From Rhizopus sp. PT2906 (lineage: Eukaryota > Mucoromycota > Mucoromycetes > Mucorales > Rhizopodaceae): a stretch of DNA of 64,000 nucleotides. The stretch is taken from the NCBI GenBank assembly GCA_025529335.1, contig JAMYHX010000038.1, positions 1 through 64,000 on the forward strand. Direction: 5' to 3'. Positions 53,851 through 64,000 of the stretch are shown here, piece by piece. The notes beneath the pieces were generated by a model that was not told where the DNA came from, searched no databases, and saw nothing but the letters and a program-made list of their open reading frames with translations. Every line of letters starts with the position of its first letter. The stretch's first letter is position 1. Both the position numbers and the translations under genes were made by a program.

Positions 53851-55778
53851 ATGCGTTTTGGTTTTTACTATATCACTGCGCTTGGATTTCTTTATCTTGT
53901 TTCTTGTCAATCAGGCGGAAATGGTGGTTCATCTGATAATGGTAGCAGTAGTACAAATGGTACCACTACCAATAGCACCATTTATGAAGTGTTGAATAGC
54001 ACTGAGTCAAGTCCAGTCCAATGGATCTCTCAATTTTTGCAATCTTCTCCTAATTATGAGTCTCTCATTAACTTGCTTAACCAGTCCGAGACAAACATTA
54101 CTGTGTTTATTCCATCGGATCAAGTCTATCAAGCGATCAGCAGTTTTACGAACAGTACAAACAATACAACTAACGGCGGTGGTACAGCCAATGGTGGTAC
54201 GAATAATGGTAATTCGTCTAATGGCAACTCATCAAATGGCAACTCGTCAAATGGTAGCTCATCAAATGGTAGCTCATCAAATGGTAGCTCATCTACAAAT
54301 GGATCTGAAAACAATGGTGCCTCCTTTAATATGTCTCAGTACTTTACTAGTCCTTACATTATGAACTTTAACATGACCGATGTGATCTACTATCATATCG
54401 TCAATGAATCGATCCTTATCCAAGACTTGTTTAGTAATGACACTATGGGCAATGCAACCGTTGTAAACTCATTGGTTTCGAATGATACGATCAACAGGCT
54501 AGGCTATGGTGTGCAACTGCTACTTCAAAAAATCCAAGCCAATCAGACCAACAGCACTGAGACACCGGGCAATCAGACCAACGGCACCGGGACTTCAGGT
54601 AACCAGACCAACGCTACTGAGACATCGGGTGATCAATCATCTACCCTTGTCACTAATGGTTCGTCCAATAACAACACTGGATTTAACTATACGATCGGCA
54701 ACGGTTTTGGTTATGCTACGATCAATACAACGCAAATGGTCCAAACCTCCAACGGTATCATCTATATTATTGATAAAGGTAAAACGCTCAATCATTAAAT
54801 GTGTGTATGCTTATGGTCTTCTTTTGTAGTTTTGGTTCCTCCTGTTGATTTTAACCTGACGCTTGAAGCTCTGCCAAACATCACTCAGTTCTCCAACTTG
54901 ACTACAGAACAGTTCAACGTCACTCAATTTGAACAACTGTTCACAACACTCAACGCAACAAACTCATCTGCTTTTGAAACCTTGGCCAATATGACGAATG
55001 TAAGTATTGCAATTAGAAAAAACACACACTCATGATCTCTAGGCAACCTACTTTGTGCCCGTGGACAATGCGTTTGCCATGACAGGACAGTCCCAAGTGG
55101 ACAACCAAACCCTTCCAAACTTGTTGGCTGCACATATTGTTCAAGGTGTTTACTACACAACTAATATAACAAATGCAACAGAGGACATTACCGCACAATC
55201 ATTAGCAGGACAAAACATTACTCTGAGCAAGAATGACACTAGCTTCTTTGGTACGCAAAACTATATCCATCAAAACATCTTACTTATACCAGCTATTTCT
55301 CTAGTTAATAATGCAACCATTGTTGTTCCCAACATCTTGCTTGACTCTGGTGTTGTGCATTTGATTGATACAGGTATGACCTTGTTGAAAAATATAAACC
55401 ATTTCATTCAACATATGCGCATTATTTATAGTGTTGAACTACACTTCTGGAGCTGGAAATAGCACAACAGGATCAAGCAATGGCACAGTCGTCCCTCCTC
55501 CTCCACCTGGAGGCAGTGGCGCTGCTACAAGTAACACAATGAGCGGTACATCTTCTGGCCCTACATCCTCTGGCTCTGTATCTTCTGCTGCTGCTACAAG
55601 TAGTAGTACAGAGAGCGGTGCGCCTTCAAGCCCTTCACCCACAACCTCTGCTACGACCGGCAGTGGTACTGGTAATGCTTTCCCTACACCTACTACAGGG
55701 TCTTCCTCTGATGCAAACATGAATGCTCCGGCAATGTATCTTGCTGCTGTATTTGCTGTTGTTGCTTACGTATTTTAG
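53851..55778 (+). CDS. Fasciclin (FAS1)-domain GPI-anchored surface protein
   Basis: A signal peptide MRFGFYYITALGFLYLVSCQ leads a mature protein of about 580 aa in four exons. The first FAS1 domain is built from SLINLLNQSETNITVFIPSD, VIYYHIVNESILI and NGIIYIIDKV; the second from QLFTTLNATNSSAFETLANM, ATYFVPVDNAFAM, LLAAHIVQGVYYT and GVVHLIDTVLNYTSG. Both domains carry many N-x-S/T sites. The first is interrupted by a six-unit (N-G-N/S-S-S) repeat and by three 10-residue NQTN repeats. A Ser/Thr/Pro linker leads to MNAPAMYLAAVFAVVAYVF, a GPI-type tail. FAS1 proteins function in adhesion. Confidence 0.9.
54205..54294 (+). repeat. 15-bp coding minisatellite, six units
   Basis: Six tandem 15-bp units, AATGG(T/C)A(A/G)(T/C)TC(G/A)TC(T/A), encode five residues each inside the FAS1 gene. 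The first three units encode N-G-N-S-S and the last three N-G-S-S-S. Unit changes keep the frame, so copy number may vary between strains without disrupting the gene. Confidence 0.9.
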
Positions 55779-55913
55779 ATGTCATCTGGATGTGTTTTTT
55801 TTTCGGTATAATAATAAATATGAAGCTTTTTATATTAATTGATCGTTTGTCCTCCTTTGTTTTTCTTGTGTATATATTGATCCATACACACTACTTATTT
55901 TAATAGCTTAGTA

Positions 55914-56013
55914 CAGTGTTTCCAGAAAGTAATGTCACAAAAATTGAATTTTTACAATACAAAATATACAGGAATGCGACACCTTGGCACGACATTAATC
56001 TTTAAAAACACTG
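55914..56013. mobile_element. 100-bp MITE related to the palindromic Tc1 element
   Basis: Flanked by TA on both sides (55912-55913 and 56014-56015). Termini are CAGTGTTT...AAACACTG, with about 23 bp of imperfect inverted repeat and AATGTC/GACATT at the inner edges. The left end reads TTTCCAGAAAGTAA, the same 14 bases found at the ends of the 6.3-kb element (CACTCTTTCCAGAAAGTAA). No coding content. It was probably mobilised by a transposase of that family. Confidence 0.8.
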
Positions 56014-56340
56014 TATACGAACCAACAATAAGGAAACTCCTTTGCGTGTCCCTAGAAATTCCCTCGTACAGCCACTAATGATTTACCTAATGCACACTAT
56101 GCTTCTTTGAAGTTCTTTATGTGTGTCGTATTCTACGTTGAATAAGGGCCAATAAGCAGTATCTACATGTCAGTAACAAAAACTCAGTAATATAAACTGA
56201 CCAATTTTAATACCTTCATCTTTATTCTTCGAAATAAAATAAACGTAAAGAGCTCCATTGTACTTTCAGTCTATTCACACTAATACAACAACAACAACTA
56301 CAGCAAATATCACAATGTGTCACCTTGATAAGTAAGTTAC

Positions 56341-56598
56341 ATCGATAATGAGAGGAAACGAAGGACTAATGGCTTGGATAGAATGCAACAAAACCAGCGA
56401 TATGACAAGATGGGTGCTGCTAATCTAGCGACGATATTTGGTTTGATATTGATGGGTAATGAAGGTGATAGTCAGTTTAACGTGGCAGTATTGAGCACAC
56501 AGGATGCTCAAAGGTTGGTCGATACCCAATGGCAGGTCCGAGTAGTTAAAACCATTTTGGAGGACTATCGATTAATCTTTGAACCAGACGATGCATGA
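56341..56598 (+). pseudogene. RhoGAP-domain C-terminal remnant
   Basis: The frame ends with MGAANLATIFGLILMGNEGD, then VLSTQDAQRLVDTQWQVRVV, KTILEDYRLIFEPDD and stop. NLA.IFGP.L. followed by an Asp/Gln-rich helix is the last part of the RhoGAP domain, where GTPase-activating proteins bind Rho-family switches. Here the Pro of IFGP is Leu, and the N-terminal part with the arginine finger is absent upstream, so this is a truncated copy or a last exon of a broken gene. Confidence 0.55.
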
Positions 56599-58702
56599 AC
56601 TGTAAACTATAAATCTCTTTTTAGTATTCCCTTTGTTGCTATTTTTTCATCTTTGGTTTGTCATGGGAAAGGGCCAACTTTCTGTCTATCGAAAGTTATT
56701 TTACGGTAACTCTAGAACAAAATTTGTGCTAAAAGCAAAAAAAGTTAGTTGTATCGGTGAGCAGATAGTAAAGAAAAACATCTTTTGCTTGCATGGACTT
56801 GATTTTCCTGGTAGATATATTATCTATTCGATAGGTAAAATGAAATAATCAAATGGAGTTCCATCGATAGAATGGTGCTTCTGAAACAAGCCTTATCCCT
56901 TGACTAAATTAGTGGCCTTTCCTCAGAATATCTCAGACAGTATGGCCCCCAAAAAAAAGGAAACGCCTTATACGTGTGATATTATGTATAGAATTTAAGG
57001 GGACAGTGAAATACAATCGAACTCAACACAAGTATTTTTTATTGATGAAGATTAACAAATAGACAATAGTTCGTCTTACATACTTTTCGTTTTACTACAG
57101 AATGCTTCTTTATAAGATATGTAGCTTATATCGCGATTCACTCTCCTTGGTACTTTGACAACATCTTCAGTCAGGGTTGTAATGTGAGCTTATTAGGTGT
57201 TATATACCTAATTGAACCTCCGAGTGGCATTTATACCATTTTCAGCGTGTATTCACTAAAGTTTTAAATCTCGATGCAACAGCATGACCATATAGACGTC
57301 CATCAAATCCATCCCTGTTTTATGAAAACTTTTTTTCATCATCATGGACCGCATTTGCTCAATATATAAGAGTTCAGTTTTCAGACAGATAAAGCCTAGG
57401 ATCTATTTGGCGCTTGTCTCGTACAAGAAAAAGTTACGAAGATAAGCACCAGTGTCCTATCTTAATCTCTCCTTCCATAATTAGTTTAACATTACCCAGC
57501 CAGTCTCCAGTACCCTCATTGCTCTTTTAATCTAGTACGTATTCCCCAGTTGTTGTCTATACGTCTCCTATCAAGACGCTAGGTGCGGAGACGCTGTAAT
57601 ATTCCACCAGTTTCCCACAGAATAACGCAATAAGCCGTCATGAAGATTTCTACCACCTTTAGCCTAGTGACCTGAAGGGTTTCACGAAAGTCAAGCAATA
57701 CGCGTCAAGTTAGATAATATTTCAAACAAAGCTCTTTAGGACATGTCTGCCCTTTTATTATCTTACAACAATTTGTTTTTTTTTTTGTTAATTAATACGG
57801 TCTAGTCAGCTTTATGCTGCGTTATCCCTGTATCGTTCTGCATTTTGTATCGTCTTTTTCTTATGTCAAAGCATTGTACAAGCATTCCAAACATGGCATA
57901 CGCCACATGAAAACAACCTTGCTGACACTATGAAAGTAAAGGGTTGCCAACTGCGACTGGATGCTCTTCTTATGGACAAAGCCCACTCAAGTAAACAATA
58001 TTATGTAAATGATATGATTTGACCTACATACATAGATACCCTGTCAAAAAAATTAGACCAGGATATAGGATGAAGCAATGAAAACAAACAATGCGGCATA
58101 TGTTTAGCCACATTTTACGCTCGCTAGATCACGTCTATTATATTTGACGGGAAGAACCCGAGATCGTTGCATCAAACAATTAATTATTTAATAATCTCAC
58201 TATCAAAATTAGAAATAAAAGCACACAAGAAATGCTTTGAGACGCTTTATTCTCTAATAAATAATAGGATAAAAAAATAGAATAACGATCTTTGAGAACA
58301 ATAAATTGAGATCGGTTTAAATGCTTGTTGTAGCTGATCGATGCTGAGAGATGGTAAGGGTCTCAGTGTCCTTTTTGATACAGGTTTCAGCTCTTGGCCC
58401 TTGTTACTGATAATACTTTAGTCAGAGACAGAGTGAAGATTGCATGAATGAACAGCATATGAGCTATTATAGCCTTGATCAAAACCATGTCTAGTCTACT
58501 CTTAACATCATTTTATGCAAAGACGCTAATGCATGAAGATCGCGTCATTCCTTATTGCGTAATTCAATACCACATCATAGATAAGCCCAGCCTGGATGAG
58601 TGTGCTGTTTCAGCTTTACTGCATAATTTATCATATATTATGTCTTGCTTGCAACAAGTTATAAAAGGCGCTAATGAGAATAGAGGTTTTTCTTCAACGG
58701 CC
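56599..58702. other. Gene-poor stretch
   Basis: About 2.1 kb with no supportable gene. Short frames (56633-56848 and the upstream part of 58475) have no family match. A short TACCCTGTCAAAAAAATTAG string at 58037 resembles Tc1-type ends but has no partner. Confidence 0.35.
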
Positions 58703-59149
58703 ATGAAATTCACATCTCTCTTGGTCTTTACTCTCTCTTCTGCTAATGCGGAAAAGGAACCGACCGTTCTCCAATTCTTGCCAGTTCCTCACATATTTCC
58801 GCCAATGTACAGAATTCGCGCCGAACTTCTTTCGAGTCGCACTAGCCACGAGATTGTATTGAGAACCGACAGTCCAGACTTGTTCGCCTATTATTCCCAG
58901 AGAACACGCGGCGTGGTTAACTATGAGAAGCTTCCAAATGGTCAATATAATGTGGTTATCAACGACAATGATGCCAAGGGCGGTGACGAGCCTTTCAGGA
59001 TCGATCTTATCAGATCCGGAGAAGAGTTTCACTACGAAGGAACAAGCGTAACCTACAAATGGATCGATGATGTGAAAGGTTATGGAAATGTCCGCGCCAT
59101 CGACGACGATGGCTTGCGTTACGGCCACCCTCGGTTCTATCGTAACTGA
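58703..59149 (+). CDS. Small secreted protein, orphan
   Basis: A 149-aa intronless protein starting MKFTSLLVFTLSSANAEKEP at an ATG inside a longer open frame (from 58475); this start gives a signal peptide with cleavage after SANA. The mature part has no cysteines and is polar, with REGV-like Arg patches, beta-like hydrophobic alternation, and blocks HEIVLRTDSPDLFAYYSQRT, NGQYNVVINDNDAKGGDEP and YGNVRAIDDDGLRYGHPRFY. Its codons are visibly more GC-rich than the flanks. No known domain is recognised. Features fit a secreted effector-like or structural protein, but function is unknown. Confidence 0.6.
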   Translation: MKFTSLLVFTLSSANAEKEPTVLQFLPVPHIFPPMYRIRAELLSSRTSHEIVLRTDSPDLFAYYSQRTRGVVNYEKLPNGQYNVVINDNDAKGGDEPFRIDLIRSGEEFHYEGTSVTYKWIDDVKGYGNVRAIDDDGLRYGHPRFYRN

Positions 59150-61384
59150 AACGCACGCTTTTATAAGAACTAAATAGCCATTGTCTCCATTATGCGCAAA
59201 GTGATAATCTAAGCATAGCTATTGACCGTTGTATCTTTGCAAAACGTGTAATAAGCTCTTGCCTGTAACTAAATATGCTGCTTTTGCATGTTATGGGTGC
59301 ATGCCGCACATTTCATTTTGTCCGAGAAAAAGATATAGAAAATAGTTCCTTGACCACTTTGTGGTGTGAAATGTCATATTCGTGAAGGAATCTATATTGT
59401 ATATTGATAGCACCTTTTCGTTTGGGTTGCTGTGTGGCTATGGAATATACGATATGGATATGGCTTAACTGTATACAAATTGCTTCATATATTGATAGAA
59501 TACTCGTTATAATCAATGTGGCAGAAATCTGCTCTGATGGTCAAATCCACTATGCGGCAGATACTTTACGATCGCCTGAGTATGTCATGTGATTCTAGGA
59601 ACATCTTGTTTCTTGTCACTCGTCTATCACTGGAGGTAATTGTCACAGAGCGATCCATTGCAGATCTTGGAGTGCTTGTAACTATATGAAGCTTGCCAAA
59701 AGATGTAAACTCGAGACATTGGCCAACATCTGTACAAATCCTGCAAGGATCTTTCTAAATATATTTCAAATTTCACAAGAAGTAGTGTGATTGACTAGAC
59801 TCCTTGAATCAAGTTTTGTTTGAGTCCAGTAAAGATATGTTCAGACACGTACCAGGCTTCTGCAAGAAAGTATCGTGGTCAATAAGTGCATAAAAAGCAT
59901 ATGTTATAACTATCTCCGGGAAGAACACTATCTTTACATATAGACGGCATAGAGGCCATTCAATTACTTGTTCAATAACTAGTCGTTTTTCATTGTGTTC
60001 CTAGTGTATCCATTGCCCTTGAGTGGATCACCTACATACCTACGGATTTTCTTTGGTTATCTTTCATCTTGGTATCAACTTAGTGGCCAAGATCTCAGCT
60101 GTAATCTTCTTTGTCATCTGTATCAAGGCCACCCATATAAAGAAAGCAGATAAATACGAATGAGCTTACGTATTCGCATCTTATTGCTAACTGTTTTATT
60201 GCTTAAACTTTCTCTTCTCTGAATCGGCTATGTTGCAATCATTTTAAAGAACTGGTTGATACACAATGACATTTTGTATTTCCTTGACAGATTCCCTAAG
60301 CAGTACTGCTTGCTTCAAGTTAAACACACAAATATAATATAACCAAAGGTAAATGGAAGCTAAACTTTTGATTACAAAGTTTAAAGTATGAAGAAAGAGA
60401 AAATTAATCTTGTTAGAGAAACTAACTGGCTAGTTAAGGCAGTAGCCGACCAGACAAAAGTTATTTTGTATAGCTTGATGTCTCCCTGATCAAGCTAGAG
60501 ATGTATATGAGAAATCGTGCGTTTAACTGAGATCATATAATGCTGCTCAAAAAGTTGCGACGAAAATATAGAGGTCATTGTGTACCAACCTGTTCTTTTG
60601 AAATGATTGCAATGCAGTCAACTCAGAAAAGAGAGACTTTAAGCAATGAAACAACTGGCAAGAAGATTCAAGTGCGCAAGCTCATTCATACTCATCTATG
60701 TGGATGCCTCAGATACAGATGAGAAAGGACACCACAACTGCGATCTCTGCTTGCAAATTGATATTATGAAAGACAACCAAAAAAAATCCGTAGGTACGTC
60801 ATAATTATCTCCTATGTTTTACTAGTAAATGAATAACAGCGCTAAAGAGTTGAAGACAAAGTAACTGAAACGATCAAGAACGACAGCGAAGAAAGAAATA
60901 GCAAACTTGCACGTAGGCAAAAAAAAAAAAAGCTGATCTGTTGAAATGGGTGTACTATCATTATAGGAAATTTTTGGCTGTAAAATTTTATTTATTTTTA
61001 CTGGACTACCACTGCAACACAATAAAAATGACACGGCGTTAAAAAGTCATTGAAATGGTTCCCAATACCGTTTATGTATAAAGATGGTATTCTTCTCGGA
61101 GATGACTATAATAAATGCTTTCTATGCATTTGTTGATCACACTACTTTCTTGCAGAAGACTGATATGTATTGAAATATGTGCCCCTAGCAATTCCCTTTT
61201 ATAAAGAGACCAAGTTTAAAAAGAAAGACTCCTCAATTATTATGCTATTTGATTTCCCCCTTTCGTATATTGGCTCTCGGGATGAACAATTTTTCTAAAT
61301 ATAAAACAGGATCGAGTTTGCTAATAAATAACCATTGTATAAGAAAAAAAAAAAACTTTTTATTGTTATAATTCATACACATGG
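59150..61384. other. Gene-poor stretch
   Basis: About 2.2 kb without recognisable genes, RNAs or terminal repeats. Short open frames at 59404, 60540 and 60822 lack family features. Likely repeat-derived or regulatory sequence. Confidence 0.35.
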
Positions 61385-62242
61385 TTAATGCTGCTGGTGG
61401 GTATAAGGTGGAGACGATACGGCCTGAAAAGGGTAATTTGTATAGGCATAAGGAGGTGAAGCCATTTGAGGCGGCACATAGGACGATGTGATCACACGAG
61501 GAGGTTCGGGTAAAGGTGACGGCAATGAATAAGTATCCTTTTTTTCGTCCTGGATGGATACATCATCAGGTTCTGCGCGATAAGCTCGTTCATGCTTTAG
61601 CCGCTTTTCGTGCCATAATAAGATAGCACTGATAGCCGTGGTGGCAAGCCAGGTAAAGAACATGATCCAACTAAATCCTGCTGTTGCTTTGGCACATCGA
61701 CACTATTATTTTTGTTAATCATTGTGTGTTTTTTATCTTTTTTTTTAATTTACCTGATTTAACCAGACATCCTTATAGTCTGAATCCTCCTTTTCAAGTT
61801 TTGCATCAAGTGAACAGTCAGAGGCATCTACAGTCATTGAGATCATACCAATGAACCAAGCGATGGATAAAAAGGCACTAAAGATTACATTGGTTCTTGG
61901 TCTAACAAAGAATCGTTTGAGTCGGCCAGGTATCTTGGTTAGTCTTGTCCATGGAAATAGTGCCAACAAAAAGGCAATGATTAAACTTTTCAAGGTGATG
62001 ACAAGAACATAATTAGGAGATGCTTGGCTGGATCCCTAATGCTTTGAATGTTAACATAATAAGGAGAAATATTGTTTACTTACATAATAATGTCTTTCTG
62101 CAGATATGATAGGCGTGACCAGAAACAGTATTAGAAATGCAATCAAGATCTGCACACAGTGTAGAATAACCTTGTAAATGCCAAGATAAGGCAAGTTCTC
62201 AGGAAGATCGTAGTCTAAATCGAAATAATCCGCAGATATCAT
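61385..62242 (-). CDS. Four-TM MARVEL-like membrane protein
   Basis: Three exons with joins RHYY|GSSQASPNY and LNQ|CRCAKATAGF. About 235 aa. Hydrophobic segments are IYKVILHCVQILIAFLILFL, VLVITLKSLIIAFLLALFPW, TNVIFSAFLSIAWFIGMISM and FSWIMFFTWLATTAISAILL. A short loop between TM3 and TM4 has conserved-looking cysteines (DASDCSL, QCRCAKAT), as in MARVEL-domain proteins of fungal plasma membranes. The C-terminal tail is hydrophilic, Pro/Tyr-rich (PPYAYTNYPF, SPPYTHQQH). It is a plausible plasma membrane domain organiser; function is inferred from topology. Confidence 0.7.
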
Positions 62243-62881
62243 AAAGAAAACATATGTTTATTAACAGACAGAGCGACATGATATTTAAATGTGTTTGTTT
62301 GTTACAGTTGAGCCATATATGGGATGTTTTTTATATACCAAATTTGGGCTGTTTCTTTATTCTATATTAGTGATTTATAAACATGTCTAAACGTATCAAA
62401 AGAAAGTCAACTTTGATAATAGAGGAATATATATGTAGATTGTGTCCTGAAATTGGAAAAAAATAGAATCCTGTAAAAGTCATTTAAATGACTTTCAGCC
62501 TTTCTTTGGCTTATGTCTGTTGCCTGTTAACAATGAATTAATCATCCTCTTTTCAATTGATATCAATATTTATGAATAATAGATAATATAGTAAATCCTA
62601 TGTTAATTGCATATCACTTTACTTTTGTATATTCTATTCATATGCGAATCACTTGGACTGTCAATTTGATTTAACCTAAAAGGAAAGTAACACAATGAAA
62701 AACATCAATAAAAGGGAAACAAAATTTTTGTTTTGCCTTTTTCAATTTCATCCGCGGAAGCAGTAATAATACCTCGGAATGATTTATTTAGTTTCTAATT
62801 TTTTTTTTATTAATAGACAGGAGAAAAACATGAATAAACCATACCCTTTTTTTTTCCTTCTTTCTCTTTCTTTTCTCCTAA
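62243..62881. other. Divergent intergenic region
   Basis: About 640 bp of AT-rich promoter sequence between two divergently transcribed genes. No gene is seen. Confidence 0.4.
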
Positions 62882-63632
62882 ATGCAGAATCAATTGATAT
62901 CTAGTCACGTGCTTCCAACACCTTCACCACCACCAGAACCTGAAACAGACTTTAAAAATGAAAAGATAACACTGAAAAGAAAAAATTGGATAAAGATTGT
63001 CCAGAGACTATTAAAAGAGTTGGATGGAAGAGACAAGATGATGAAGACGATACAATATTTCATAAAGATCCTTTTACACTATAAACTCCTCCGAGCCAAA
63101 CACTGGTCAACGATGGCAAGTCAATTTTCAATGACAAGAAAGATACTTCGACTAGGCACAGCAGTTGGGCCCTTTCAGGAGATTGAGCCCAAGTTAAGCT
63201 ATCGTACGGCGATCTTGTTGAATGAGATCATTAATGGTGTGTCGGATGATATCTTTTGCTTTCATAAGCTTGGATTTGTCAGTACATCTATCGGCACACG
63301 TGCTGAAATAATATCAGCTTACTGTTGGTTTATTGGTATCCTGAATGATATTAAAGATCAAGTGCAGTCACTAAAAAAACTACAACGTAACAATGGAGAC
63401 AAGGACAAGATCTTTTTGGCAGAGATTTCAATCATCAAATTACTCATGGATGCCGTATTTTGTGGCAAGTATATCATTTTATTTAAAAAGTTCTGGGATA
63501 TTGATTCTATATATATACGTATTAGCATGCGATATCTATCATCCTTCTTATAGTGCTAGTGCTCAAGCTTGGTCAGGATTCTTTAGCGGGTTATTAGCAG
63601 GATATAAACTATGGATCAAGTTTTCCTTGTAA
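62882..63632 (+). CDS. PEX11-like peroxisome proliferation factor
   Basis: Two exons: 62882 to about 63468, then about 63554-63632 (donor GTATAT, acceptor TTATAG, joining FCGN|ASAQAW). About 220 aa. After a Pro-rich start, LLKELDGRDKMMKTIQYFIK, then ILLHYKLLRAKHWSTMASQF, then SMTRKILRLGTAVGPFQEIE match the PEX11 opening, in which the first helix remodels the peroxisomal membrane. A later TAILLNEIINGVSDDIFCFH and the C-terminal GFFSGLLAGYKLW fit the two membrane-associated segments. It would control peroxisome division, which suits the ECI2-like isomerase elsewhere in the window. Confidence 0.85.
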
Positions 63633-63723
63633 CATGAGGCTTTTCAATCATCGACAACTTTAATCTGGCCGCATTATCCACCATACCCTACCCCCATTTT
63701 TTATCATTACTTTTACATAACTA

Positions 63724-64000
63724 TTAATTATTTATAAATACCTCACTCGGTCGATCCAGATCTAATCCTTCTGCTGAATATTCTTGCCAGTTTTGCCAAC
63801 TCTCTGTGACTGGTCTAGGTACTGGACATGATGATATAAATGATAGAATAAAATAAATACATCCAATAATGAGATCTAGTATTCCTGTTGCTAGTAAAAA
63901 CTTATGACTGTTTGATATGACTACGCTTCCTAGGCTTCAACAAAAATAAGTAACAATACAAGATAATGAATGATTCTTACAGTATGAGGAGTAGACCCTT
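63724..64000 (-). CDS. Partial membrane protein running off the window
   Basis: The 3' end of a minus-strand gene. The last visible exon reads LGSVVISNSHKFLLATGILD, LIIGCIYFILSFISSC, PVPRPVTESWQNWQEYSAEG, LDLDRPSE, then VFINN and stop at 63724; a GTATTT after SE could instead be a donor. At least one hydrophobic helix. An intron precedes this exon near 63935. Family not identified. Confidence 0.5.

Noticed and set aside
56633..56848. 71-codon frame after the RhoGAP relic
   Set aside because: No family signal, and upstream and downstream splice continuations fail.
58037..58056. TACCCTGTCAAAAAAATTAG as a Tc1-type terminal repeat
   Set aside because: No inverted partner or TA-bounded unit found in the window.
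1..64000. tRNA, rRNA, CRISPR arrays or bacterial-style operons
   Set aside because: No cloverleaf B-box (GGTTCGAATCC-like) with matching A-box was found, no spaced repeat arrays exist, and all genes have eukaryotic introns or leaders.

Overview
The window looks like nuclear DNA of a filamentous fungus, most probably Mucoromycota (Mucorales). The sequence is AT-rich. Almost every multi-exon gene has short introns of about 45-95 nt with GTAAG/GTATG-type donors, and there are no bacterial-style operons. The proteins are eukaryotic: ribosomal proteins L10, L15 and L4, SERCA, transportin, dynein light intermediate chain, tricalbin, DPM2, PEX11, an APSES regulator and a G-protein beta subunit. Several decayed or unknown protein families have a Mucorales feel, and species cannot be fixed from sequence alone. 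Assignments were made by reading motifs, not by database search.

Region 1 (1-10.2 kb) is a mobile-element island. It starts with a partial PD-(D/E)XK-like ORF and a possible solo LTR. The main object is a 6.3-kb Tc1/mariner (DD34E) element that is a near-palindrome: two apparently identical 2,112-bp arms (2292-4403 and 6460-8571) are bounded by TA dinucleotides and carry identical inward-pointing 470-aa transposases. They enclose a spliced cargo gene with an RPD...GEVK nuclease-like signature. A relic of the cargo family and a decayed second transposase lie just outside.

Region 2 (10.2-35.6 kb) is dense in housekeeping genes: RPL10, SERCA, transportin, an F-box/LRR protein, RPL15, an ECI2-like isomerase, a cysteine-rich GPI-type surface protein, a coiled-coil protein, a SUR7/PalI-like protein, an APSES transcription factor, an Arb2/FAM172-like protein, dynein LIC and thymidylate kinase. 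Two more transposase relics lie at 19.6-20.5 kb.

Region 3 (35.6-41 kb) is repeat-rich, with a roughly 490-bp long-TIR element and decayed coding remnants, followed by a CsbD-like gene and a compact DPM2 gene with a start-codon-only exon.

Region 4 (41-55.8 kb) holds RPL4, tricalbin, G-beta, a small coiled protein, a HAM1-like protein, an old-yellow-enzyme oxidoreductase and a fasciclin-domain surface protein. Tricalbin and the HAM1-like protein make this stretch rich in lipid-transfer and membrane-contact proteins. Region 5 (55.8-61.4 kb) is gene-poor, with a 100-bp MITE related to the big palindromic transposon, a RhoGAP relic and one small secreted orphan. Region 6 (61.4-64 kb) has a MARVEL-like membrane protein, PEX11 and a partial membrane protein running off the end.

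The three ribosomal protein genes share a TCCGGMCCGRA element about 205-315 bp upstream of their starts. Two non-canonical GC-AG introns are supported by reading frame.
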